From an uncultured delta proteobacterium (lineage in GTDB: Bacteria; Myxococcota_A; Polyangia; Haliangiales; Haliangiaceae), in the NCBI GenBank assembly GCA_900696455.1, contig CAADGB010000059.1, positions 1 to 41,425 of the forward strand: a stretch of DNA of 41,425 nucleotides, read 5' to 3'. Positions 15,059-21,690 of the stretch are shown here, piece by piece (within the stretch, counting starts at the first letter, position 1; each line of letters opens with the position of its first letter). The notes below the pieces were generated by a model. It was given only the letters and a program-made list of their open reading frames with translations, was not told the DNA's origin and made no database searches. A program made the position numbers and the translations under genes.

Positions 15059-15127
15059 CGGGGGCCGGTGTCCACCGCTGGACCCTTTTCAACGACTCGC
15101 GCGGGCATGTACGAAGAAGGGGAACCG

Positions 15128-16255
15128 ATGAGCACCGCGCCGCCAGCCGTGAACGGGCCGCCGAGCACGTCGACCTTGCCCGACCTGTTCGTGTCGAGCG
15201 TCGGCGATCCGATCCTCGGCCTACGCGTCTACGGCACCGATTCGGTGCGCACGTTCCCGCCCGAGCCGTGGGACGTCCTGCGCGTCGCCAACGATCCCGC
15301 CGCGGAGGTCTACATCAACGATCCATCCGTGAGCCGGCGCGGCTCGTCGGGGTTCGGGCACGCGACGATCCGCCGCCAAGGCCCGAGCCTGATCGTCGCC
15401 GACGCCGGATCGAAGAACGGGACCTATCTCGAGGGCGAGGCGCGCGGCCTCTTCGAGCTGCGAGCCGGCGGCGTCGTGACCTTCGGTGCCGTCGCCATGG
15501 TCGCGATGAGCGCGCGGACCGAGGCCGTGCGTACGCGCTTCATGCGCTTCCTCGGGTTTCATCCGTCGTACCTGCTCAACGTCGAGCACGCGGCGTACGC
15601 CGCGTGCCGCCGGCTGCACGTGATCGCGCACGTGCCGCCGGGTGGCTTCGATGGTCTGGCGCGAACGTTTCACGAGACGGCGCCCGGGGCAGCGTGGCCG
15701 CTCTATGTCGTCAACGATCGGATCCCGAACGACGTCGCCGCGCAACGCGCGATCCTCCGTCGGTCCCGCCTCGGGACGCTCGTCGTGCCTGCCGAGTTCT
15801 GGCCGGCGGACTCGACGACGCTTCGCGAGGCGCTGATTGCGCCACGGCGGGATCAACGACTGATCTTCGTCCTGCCGCGCGTGGAGCCCGATAAGAAGAA
15901 GGCGACTCCGGCCGAGCACTACCTCGGCCGCGAGCTTCGCGATCTCGCGGTGTCCATCGACGAGGCGCCGCTGGCGGTTCGCGGCGCGATGGAGATCGAT
16001 CGCATGATCCACACGGCGGTGCAGGAGTACGGCGTTCCGCTCGGCCTCGCCGGGCCGGTGTTCAGCCCCGGCGAGATGCAGACACTCACGTCGACCGCGT
16101 GGACCGGCAACGCCGAGGAGCTCGACCTCACGATCCGCCGCGTCACGCGCGTGCGGCTCGTCGGCCTCGAACGCGCCGCCGAGCTGGAGACGATCGATGT
16201 CGATTCGCTGCGTCGGTGGATGAAGCGCCGCCGCTTCCCGCTGACCACGAGCTGA
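15128..16255 (+). CDS. FHA-domain protein fused to a degenerate sigma54-type AAA+ domain
   Basis: 375 aa; ATG at 15128 has AAGGGGAA at good spacing (an in-frame ATG at 15107 lacks this). An FHA phosphothreonine-binding domain spans about residues 47-128, with DPSVSRRGSSGFGHATI and DAGSKNGTYLEG. The remainder (about 150-345) aligns by pattern with the central domain of bacterial enhancer-binding proteins: RRSRLGTLVVPAEFWP at the Walker B position and AWTGNAEELDLTIRR at the sensor II position. Walker A is absent and the Walker B acidic pair is lost, so it cannot hydrolyse ATP. There is no C-terminal Fis-type HTH. Likely a phospho-reader or scaffold, plausibly reading the element's own kinase. 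Confidence 0.82.
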   Translation: MSTAPPAVNGPPSTSTLPDLFVSSVGDPILGLRVYGTDSVRTFPPEPWDVLRVANDPAAEVYINDPSVSRRGSSGFGHATIRRQGPSLIVADAGSKNGTYLEGEARGLFELRAGGVVTFGAVAMVAMSARTEAVRTRFMRFLGFHPSYLLNVEHAAYAACRRLHVIAHVPPGGFDGLARTFHETAPGAAWPLYVVNDRIPNDVAAQRAILRRSRLGTLVVPAEFWPADSTTLREALIAPRRDQRLIFVLPRVEPDKKKATPAEHYLGRELRDLAVSIDEAPLAVRGAMEIDRMIHTAVQEYGVPLGLAGPVFSPGEMQTLTSTAWTGNAEELDLTIRRVTRVRLVGLERAAELETIDVDSLRRWMKRRRFPLTTS

Positions 16256-16298
16256 CCGCGGCGCCGCCACGCGGCGCGACGAGAAGGAGAGAGAGGAG

Positions 16299-16607
16299 AT
16301 GCCCGCACGCGAGCATGCCGACGAGTTGACGCCCGAGCTTGTCGCTCACCTCGAACGATCGAGCCACGGTCTCCCGATCGAGGCACTGGCGCCGCTGACG
16401 GGGGCCGAGCTGGTCGAGCTGCTCATGGTGCGGACCCGGCTCGGCCCGCTCGTGCGCGACGAGATCACGTCGTGGCTTGCCGGCGAGGATGCCGCGCGAC
16501 GCGCCGACGATCTCCGCGCGTACATCGCCGCGGGCCAGGACGCGCGCGACGCGCTCACCGTTCATCGTCACGCATCGAGATCCCTTCCGGCGGAGATGCT
16601 CTCGTGA
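16299..16607 (+). CDS. Hypothetical protein, 102 aa, helical
   Basis: The start at 16299 has a strong ribosome binding site (AGAGAGGAG just upstream). The protein is all-alpha by pattern, Leu/Ala/Asp-rich, with no Cys and no signal peptide. A possible helical bundle runs from GAELVELLMVRTRLGPLVRDEI to EDAARRADDLRAYIAAGQ. The family is not recognised. Its stop TGA shares a base with the next gene's ATG (TGATG), so it is in the FHA operon. Confidence 0.72.
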   Translation: MPAREHADELTPELVAHLERSSHGLPIEALAPLTGAELVELLMVRTRLGPLVRDEITSWLAGEDAARRADDLRAYIAAGQDARDALTVHRHASRSLPAEMLS

Positions 16608-16765
16608 TGCCGCTACGCTGTGGCGGAGATCGGTGCGGCAACGAAACGTACCGACGGTGCGGCCTATGCGAGACGCCGCTATGCGGGTTGTGCCTCGACA
16701 CCGACTCTCACGTCTGCCGCGGGACCCCGCCTCGGGGATCGCGGCTTCCGCGGACGAGCAGATGA
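16607..16765 (+). CDS. Mini zinc-finger protein, 52 aa
   Basis: ATG at 16607 overlaps the previous stop, and the gene's own stop overlaps the next ATG (ATGA at 16762). Of 52 residues, seven are Cys and one His in a regular array: Cys 5, 10, 18, 21, 26, 29, His 35, Cys 37. That is enough for two zinc ions in a cross-braced B-box or AN1-like fold, an arrangement better known from eukaryotes. The last 15 residues are Arg/Pro-rich and flexible. It may mediate protein or nucleic-acid binding for the FHA operon. The tight overlap on both sides makes translation likely despite its size. Confidence 0.65.
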   Translation: MPLRCGGDRCGNETYRRCGLCETPLCGLCLDTDSHVCRGTPPRGSRLPRTSR

Positions 16766-17343
16766 CGGGCGACACCTCCGACGGCACGCCGCAGGTCATC
16801 ACCAGCGCGGCCTCTCCTCCTCGCGTCCTCGCCGGCCTCGGCGTCTACGAACGCGCGGCTCATGCGTACGTGGGCCGGGCGAGACACGCGGTCGAGCGGC
16901 TCTCGGAGCACAACCGCGCCCGGGCGATCGTCGCCGTGGCGGCGCTGCTCGCCGAGGCCGAGCGGCTGAGCGCGCTCGACGCCGAGCGCGTGTGCGTCGA
17001 CCGCACCGAGCGTTTCCCGGCGACGACCGACTTTCGTCGCGCACTGCCGCTCGTCGCCGACGCGCTCGCCCAGCTCGCCGCCCACGCCGAGCGCGCGACA
17101 CCGTTTCGTCCGGTCACCGCGTACACGCTCGATCACCAGATCGTGCGGATGCTCGGACCGACCGACTCGGAGCGCGTGCGCGCGAAGGTCTATGACGCCG
17201 CCGCCCGCGTCGTCGCAGCGTCGCCGCTCTTGCGCTCGTGGGAGGCGCTCTCGATCGAGGAGTGGGAGCGCGGAGTCGCCGATCTGGCGTACGTGATCGA
17301 GGTGGTCGTCTGGCTGTCGAGCGGCGTGGACCTCGAACCGTAG
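16762..17343 (+). CDS. Hypothetical helical protein, 193 aa
   Basis: ATG at 16762 overlaps the zinc-finger stop (ATGA). The protein is Ala/Arg/Glu-rich and helical from about residue 20 onward (ERAAHAYVGRARHAVERL; AVAALLAEAERLSALDAERV; LVADALAQLAAHAERA), suggesting a helical bundle or coiled coil. There is no Cys cluster, signal peptide or membrane segment. Family not recognised. It is the last gene of the FHA operon; its stop (17341-17343) directly abuts the stop of the convergent alpha-CTD-like gene (17344), with no intergenic base. Confidence 0.72.
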   Translation: MTGDTSDGTPQVITSAASPPRVLAGLGVYERAAHAYVGRARHAVERLSEHNRARAIVAVAALLAEAERLSALDAERVCVDRTERFPATTDFRRALPLVADALAQLAAHAERATPFRPVTAYTLDHQIVRMLGPTDSERVRAKVYDAAARVVAASPLLRSWEALSIEEWERGVADLAYVIEVVVWLSSGVDLEP

Positions 17344-18006
17344 CTACACCGCGCTCTTGCTGACCTGACGGAGCGTCGCGCTCCGTCGCCGCCGTCTTGG
17401 CCTGCGAAGTGACGGCGTGCGAGGCATGAGCGAGACCGGCCGTCTATGACCTAACGGATTGACCCAATCGCCGACGTCCATCCCAAACCGAAGGCCGAGC
17501 TTGCCGAGCCCCTCCATGAGCTCGCGCACGGCACGGAGTCCCAGATGCTTGATGGCTTCTTCCATGGAGAGGTCTACAAGCTCACCAACCTGATGGAGCC
17601 CGGTCCTGAGATCCCAGAGATGGTTCGCGGTGCGGACGCTCGTCACAATCTCGTCAATGGAGAGATCCAGCGACGCGCGACAATCGATCGGAACGGGAGG
17701 CCGATCGGCATGGCTCGCGAGAAGCGGTTCGGGACGGAGGAGGCGTGCGCCGGCACGCGCGGCGCGAACCACGCGCCGCTCGATCTCTGCGTGGTACAGC
17801 CGGACCCAGAACTGCGATCGGCCGATCGCGGCGCCAATATCCTCCGCCGAGACGTGTGCCTGATGAAGCAGGAACACTGCACGAGCAGGCTTCGGTAGAT
17901 GCGCCAGCAATTCCCGCGTCCATGGCGGAATACGAGTCGCGATCTCTTCTGCCCTCTCGGCGCAAGCGGCCGGCACCTCGAACACATCTAGCGACGGGAA
18001 CGTCAT
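17344..18006 (-). CDS. Transcription factor: sigma region-4-like HTH fused to an RNA polymerase alpha-CTD
   Basis: 220 aa. Residues about 38-80 resemble sigma70 region 4: LPKPARAVFLLHQAHVSAEDIGAAIG, then a recognition helix. Residues about 113-178 match the C-terminal domain of the RNA polymerase alpha subunit: SIDEIVTSVRTANHLWDL, HQVGELVDLSMEEAIKHLGL, RELMEGLGKLGLRFGMDVGDW. Compared with E. coli alpha-CTD, the DNA-binding Arg265 and Asn268 equivalents (VRTAN) and Gly296 are kept, Lys298 is Arg and Ser299 is Ala. The C-terminal 40 residues are Arg-rich. There is no alpha N-terminal domain, so it cannot assemble as a core subunit. It probably binds UP-like DNA or sigma 4 to direct polymerase to element promoters. 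Divergent from the sigma-like gene at 18175. Confidence 0.85.
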   Translation of the reverse strand: MTFPSLDVFEVPAACAERAEEIATRIPPWTRELLAHLPKPARAVFLLHQAHVSAEDIGAAIGRSQFWVRLYHAEIERRVVRAARAGARLLRPEPLLASHADRPPVPIDCRASLDLSIDEIVTSVRTANHLWDLRTGLHQVGELVDLSMEEAIKHLGLRAVRELMEGLGKLGLRFGMDVGDWVNPLGHRRPVSLMPRTPSLRRPRRRRRSATLRQVSKSAV

Positions 18007-18116
18007 GGCGGGCGACCACGATGATTTCGGACGTCGCGCAGGTCAAGACGGGCCAAGCCATGAAGAGTCTTGCGGGAGTGCCTGGTCGCGTGTTCAGTGT
18101 CAGGGTTGGCGCGTAA

Positions 18117-18138
18117 GGTCCCGACACAACACGGGACC
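18117..18138. promoter_or_regulatory. Inverted repeat between the alpha-CTD-like and sigma-like genes
   Basis: GGTCCCG (18117-18123) and CGGGACC (18132-18138) form a perfect 7-bp inverted repeat with an 8-base spacer, 36 bp upstream of the sigma-like gene. A weaker CGGTT/AACCG repeat follows at about 18144-18161. The site lies in the 168-bp divergent intergenic region and is a candidate operator controlling entry into the element's transcription programme. Confidence 0.5.
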
Positions 18139-18174
18139 GGTGGTCGGTTCCGTCGAAACCGGGACGCATAACCG

Positions 18175-18825
18175 ATGAGCATTAACGCAGCGAGCGATCC
18201 TGACCGCGCCGGCCGGGTGGCCTGGCGCGCCGCCTTCAACGAGGCCCTCACAATGACCGCGATGCGCAAGGTCCAGAAGTACGCCAAGAAGCGCGCCGGC
18301 CTCCTGATCCGCGCCGGCATCCTGGAGAAATCGCGCGGCCCGCGCGAGCTGATGCACGAGGCGATCGTAGCGACGTTGGCGGGAGAGGCGACCTGGGATC
18401 CGAAGGCGATCGGGCTGGAGGAACACTTGATCGGTGTGATCAAGTGGAAGACGCGGAACACCGAGCGGCGCCGCACCAAGTATGACGAGCGCTCGCTGAA
18501 CGACTCGGGGGAGGACGCGTCCTCCGACGGACACCGCCTCGAGAACGCCGTCACGCTTCGCGACCTGCCGCCATCGACCACGCAGGTCGCGGCGATGCGC
18601 GACGCGGCGACGCGCGTGCTCGCCGAGATCCGCCCGCTGGTGGAAGGTGATACGGACGTGCTCCGGTTGCTCGACGCCATCGAGGCCGGAGCCGGCACGG
18701 GCGATCTGATCCACGCATCGGGCTTGCGCCCGGCGAAGTACCGCAACGCCCGGCGCCGGCTGACGCGCGCCACGGAGCGGCTGAGCGACGAAACCCGCGC
18801 CGCGGTTGCCGCGGTGCTCGCATGA
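18175..18825 (+). CDS. RNA polymerase sigma-like factor, 216 aa
   Basis: The N-terminal half has the sigma70 region-2 pattern found in extracytoplasmic-function-like and element-borne sigma factors: FNEALTMTAMRKVQKYAKK, then SRGPRELMHEAIVATLAGEATWDP, then EEHLIGVIKWKTRNTERRRTKYDE (about residues 20-105). After a flexible acidic linker, residues 140-210 contain a region-4-like HTH (DVLRLLDAIEAGAGTGDLIHASGLRPAKYRNARRRLTRA). It would direct core polymerase to specific promoters, presumably those of this element. ATG at 18175 is the start taken; no strong Shine-Dalgarno is seen. It heads an operon with the 129-aa partner and the ImmA-like protease. Confidence 0.75.
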   Translation: MSINAASDPDRAGRVAWRAAFNEALTMTAMRKVQKYAKKRAGLLIRAGILEKSRGPRELMHEAIVATLAGEATWDPKAIGLEEHLIGVIKWKTRNTERRRTKYDERSLNDSGEDASSDGHRLENAVTLRDLPPSTTQVAAMRDAATRVLAEIRPLVEGDTDVLRLLDAIEAGAGTGDLIHASGLRPAKYRNARRRLTRATERLSDETRAAVAAVLA

Positions 18826-18836
18826 GGAGACCGACC

Positions 18837-19226
18837 ATGAAGGACCACAACACCGATCCACTCGACGTGCTCGACGTGCTCTCGCACGAGGCCGGGCTCG
18901 GCGCCGCCGACGCCGACGACAAGCCGACGGCCGCGGAGCTGCGCGACCTCGACGACGTGATCGCGTTCGCGCGCACCGAGCTAAACCGTCAGGCCCGCGC
19001 CGATGTCGCGCCCGTTGCCCGCGTTCAGCGTGCGGTGCGTCCCTCGATCTTGGCGATGTCGCGCGATGCCTTGCTCGCGCGGATCGCCGAGCTGCGCTTG
19101 ATGCCGGCGACGCGGCTCGCCGCATCACATCGCCACTTCGCCGGGGTCGCGAGCGATGACGATCTGCGCGCGTCGCTCGAAGACCTGGAGGCGTTGCTCG
19201 ATCGAATCGGGGAGCAGCGCCGGTGA
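18837..19226 (+). CDS. Putative sigma partner or protease target, 129 aa
   Basis: ATG at 18837 has AGGAG seven bases upstream; an in-frame ATG at 18822 overlapping the sigma stop is less well placed. The first 50 residues are acidic and Asp/Leu-rich, the last 60 form a helical block (SRDALLARIAELRLMP, then DDLRASLEDLEALLDRI). The family is not recognised, and no membrane segment or HTH is visible. It sits between a sigma-like factor and an ImmA/IrrE protease, overlapping the latter by GTGA. By position it is a candidate cytoplasmic anti-sigma factor or regulatory substrate cleaved by the protease; this is inference. Confidence 0.65.
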   Translation: MKDHNTDPLDVLDVLSHEAGLGAADADDKPTAAELRDLDDVIAFARTELNRQARADVAPVARVQRAVRPSILAMSRDALLARIAELRLMPATRLAASHRHFAGVASDDDLRASLEDLEALLDRIGEQRR

Positions 19227-20020
19227 CCGACCCGCATCGGATCGCGCGCGCCCGCCAGGCCGCGCGATCCATGCTGCGCGATTTTGGCGTCGAGGCACCC
19301 GAGCACATCGTGATCGAGGCGATGGCCGACGCCGCCGGGGCTGAGATCGTCGAGTCGGCAGACAGGTTCTCCGCCACGGCGCGGCTCGTGCGCGTGAACG
19401 ATCGCGCCGCGATCCGCGTGTCGGCATCGATCGCCACCGAAGGCGCGCGGCGCTTCTCGATCGCACACGAGCTGGGGCATCTCGTGCTGGGTCACGAGGA
19501 GTCGCTGGCGTCGCTCTGCACGCTGGCCCTGCCGGGCGGCGGCGCCGACCTGGAGAACGAGGCGAACGCGTTCGCCGCCGAGTTGCTCATGCCCGAGGCG
19601 CTCGTCCGTCGCCGCTGCGAGGTGTCTCCGGTCGACCTGGAGATCGCGCGCGGCATCGCCCGCGACTTCCGCGTGTCACTGCTCGCGGCGGCCCGGCGCT
19701 TCGTGGAGCTGACCTCCGAGCGGTGCGCGCTCGCGTACGCGCGCGGCGGCGCGGTGCGCTGGGTCGCTCGAAGCGCGACGTTCGCTCCCGACATCGCCGC
19801 CGGACGGCGCCTCGATCCGGACTCGATCGCGCACGATGTGTTGCGCGGCAAGGTCGACGATCGTCCGCAGGACGTGCCCGCATCATCGTGGCTCGACATG
19901 AGCGACGACGGCGGGACGGAGATCGTGGAGCACGCCGCGCCGATCCCCGAGGTTGGCGCCGTGGCGTCGCTGCTCTGGATCCCTGAGCGTCGCGCCGCCG
20001 CCCTTCGTTGCTTCGACTAG
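19223..20020 (+). CDS. ImmA/IrrE-family metallopeptidase
   Basis: 265 aa, GTG start at 19223 overlapping the previous stop. The zinc-peptidase motif HELGH is at residues 82-86 (FSIAHELGHLVLGHEE), with the downstream ENEANAFAAELLMP segment typical of this family. ImmA/IrrE proteins cleave transcriptional repressors; in ICEBs1 and many phages ImmA cleaves the XRE repressor ImmR to induce the element. No XRE repressor is visible here, so the substrate may be the 129-aa protein or another regulator. The C-terminal third (about 165-265) is a variable domain with a Trp-rich segment (GAVRWVARSATF). Cytoplasmic. Confidence 0.9.
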   Translation: MTDPHRIARARQAARSMLRDFGVEAPEHIVIEAMADAAGAEIVESADRFSATARLVRVNDRAAIRVSASIATEGARRFSIAHELGHLVLGHEESLASLCTLALPGGGADLENEANAFAAELLMPEALVRRRCEVSPVDLEIARGIARDFRVSLLAAARRFVELTSERCALAYARGGAVRWVARSATFAPDIAAGRRLDPDSIAHDVLRGKVDDRPQDVPASSWLDMSDDGGTEIVEHAAPIPEVGAVASLLWIPERRAAALRCFD

Positions 20021-20023
20021 CTG

Positions 20024-20170
20024 TCAGTTCTGCGATGCCGTGTACTTCTGCGCGTCGGCAGCTTCCCTAGCGTTCTCGACGCCGCCGACAGCGCGCGTTA
20101 GGTCACTCGACGCAATCGGAGCAATGGGCCGCGCGAGGCTCTGGTTCTGCTTCTGCTTCTGCTTCTTCAT
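20024..20170 (-). CDS. Small peptide, 48 aa, Lys/Gln-rich N-terminus
   Basis: ATG at 20170 opens 48 codons to TGA at 20024-20026. The ATG overlaps the stop of the upstream minus-strand frame (ATGA), the coupling mode used everywhere on this element. The N-terminus is a Lys/Gln repeat (MKKQKQKQNQ) encoded by a (TTCTGC)n-type repeat on the opposite strand; the rest is polar and helical (SSDLTRAVGGVENAREAADAQKY). No known family. A leader-like peptide, an antitoxin-like peptide, or a chance frame are all possible. Confidence 0.4.
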   Translation of the reverse strand: MKKQKQKQNQSLARPIAPIASSDLTRAVGGVENAREAADAQKYTASQN

Positions 20171-20433
20171 CGGCCGTATTCTAGCAGTTGCAGATCTGTC
20201 CCGGCGACGAAAGAACCGTGATGGGGGCTACCGCGGTCTGCGGGTTGCCGGCTTCGACTGAGGCCGCCGAGGCCGCCGAGATAAAGCTGGCTATCGCACG
20301 CGCACGCTGAGCCCGCGCAACAAGCTGAAGCGAGCCACGCGCGGAGCGCGATCGAAGCGAGCTGATCGCGCACCGAAAGGATGTCCGGGGGGATGTCGGC
20401 GAGGGCTGTTTCGTGATGCTTGTCCGTCGACAA
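20167..20433 (-). CDS. Hypothetical Cys-rich small protein, possibly frameshifted
   Basis: This frame ends at 20167, overlapping the ATG of the 48-aa gene. TTG at 20433 is the likeliest in-frame start, giving 88 aa: an acidic start (STDKHHETALADIPPDILSV), a helix, then a Cys-rich segment (ACCAGSACAC) and a Gly-rich stretch (YLGGLGG). Immediately upstream, another frame from ATG 20512 encodes a good-looking helix (EMVPEMVPDMLKAIAALGR). One base more or less near 20433 would join the two into a protein of about 114 residues, so this may be a frameshifted gene or a programmed shift. Family unknown. Confidence 0.4.
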   Translation of the reverse strand: MSTDKHHETALADIPPDILSVRDQLASIALRAWLASACCAGSACACDSQLYLGGLGGLSRSRQPADRGSPHHGSFVAGTDLQLLEYGR

Positions 20434-20691
20434 CGCGTCCGAGCGCCGCGATCGCCTTGAGCATGTCGGGGACCATCTCCGGGACCATCTCCCGTGGCAT
20501 CTCGAGACGCATGTCCGAACGTCGCGCGGGCGAGTCGCAAGCCCGCGATCGGAGGCACGCAGAAGAAAAGTGATCGAGCGATGGGATCTAGCGGGGTGCT
20601 TTTGACCACTACCCAAGTAAGGGCCGCGCTCGCGAGAACGAAGAAGGCGCCACGGCTCGCAACGTCCCCCACCAAGGAGAAGACCCACGCC

Positions 20692-21690
20692 ATGTCCGTC
20701 GCCTACACCATCAACGGCGAACCCATCGCCTACCCCGCCACCGTCGTCGCGCTCCGCGCGAAGCGGATGAAGGCCAAGGGCGCCCCGGAGCTGCTCTACA
20801 GCGACGGGAGCCCGCTCATCCTCCCGGTGGATACCGAGTTCGTCGCCACGATCTTGGAGCACATCGGCGACCAGTTCGACGACGGCGAGCCGGTGCGGAT
20901 CAAGCTGGACCCGATCGACGAGCGCGGACGCGCGGTCGAGGACGTGCCCGCGGCGTACGTCCAGTTCCAGGCGCCGCGCGCGGCGCTGCCCTCGCCGGCC
21001 GACGACGCCGCCGCGCCTGGCGCCGGCAACATGGAGATCGTGCGCGAGGCCATGCGCCTCAACGCGGCCATGGCGCAGACCGCGATCGCGAAGCTGCCGG
21101 CGATCATGGAGGCCGCCGCTCACATCCTCGCTGCCGCCGACGGCGCCGGGCTGCCGGCCCGCCCGCCGCTCGCGCTGACCGAGGCCGCGCGCAACGGCAC
21201 CGACGACGAGCGGCCCACGACGACGAGCGAGACCCGGCCGCGCAACGCCACCGCCGAGATGCTTCACAGCGTCTCGGAAGTGCTCCAGAGCGCGCAGCCC
21301 TACGCCAAGATCGCCGCGGTGATGTTTGGCAACCGCGCCGGCATCCGAAACGCCGTCGAAGACGCGTTCGACGACGGCAAGAAGGACGAGAACGCGAAGG
21401 GCGGTAAGGGCGACACCAACGACGAGCGGAAGGAGCGCGCCACGGCGGCGCCCGCGTGTGACTCGTCCGCGGCGGAAGCGCCAGCAAGCAAGCTGATGGA
21501 CCCGGCCGCACTCAGCGCGCACATGGACGCGATCAACGCGCAGTTGACGGACCAGGAGCGCTCGATCGCGCGGGCCGCCGTCGCCGAGATGTCGCCGGAC
21601 GAGGTGGCGCACTGGATGCGCACGCTCGCGGCGATGTCGGTGGAGAACGCGGTCTCCGAGATCCGGCGTCAGGTCGGAGGCGCGTCGTGA
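20692..21690 (+). CDS. Hypothetical protein, 332 aa, first gene of the right-hand block
   Basis: ATG at 20692, with AAGGAGA upstream. The first 100 residues are strand-rich (YTINGEPIAYPATVVALRAKRMK; SPLILPVDTEFVATILEHIGDQF; EPVRIKLDPIDERGRAV), looking like a compact beta domain. The middle (115-160) is an Ala-rich helix; 220-270 is a charged, disordered Lys/Asp/Asn linker; the last 60 residues are helical (LTDQERSIARAAVAEMSPDEVAHWMRTL). I recognise no family and no phage capsid signature. It starts a closely spaced set of rightward genes, and its stop overlaps the next start (GTGA). A structural or scaffold role is possible. Confidence 0.75.
   Translation: MSVAYTINGEPIAYPATVVALRAKRMKAKGAPELLYSDGSPLILPVDTEFVATILEHIGDQFDDGEPVRIKLDPIDERGRAVEDVPAAYVQFQAPRAALPSPADDAAAPGAGNMEIVREAMRLNAAMAQTAIAKLPAIMEAAAHILAAADGAGLPARPPLALTEAARNGTDDERPTTTSETRPRNATAEMLHSVSEVLQSAQPYAKIAAVMFGNRAGIRNAVEDAFDDGKKDENAKGGKGDTNDERKERATAAPACDSSAAEAPASKLMDPAALSAHMDAINAQLTDQERSIARAAVAEMSPDEVAHWMRTLAAMSVENAVSEIRRQVGGAS

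Noticed and set aside
20181-20693. Minus-strand frame with a hydrophobic N-terminus opposite the start of the right-hand block
   Set aside because: Its hydrophobic part overlaps the upstream region and ribosome binding site of the plus-strand gene at 20692, and the remainder is low-complexity; composition fits a shadow.
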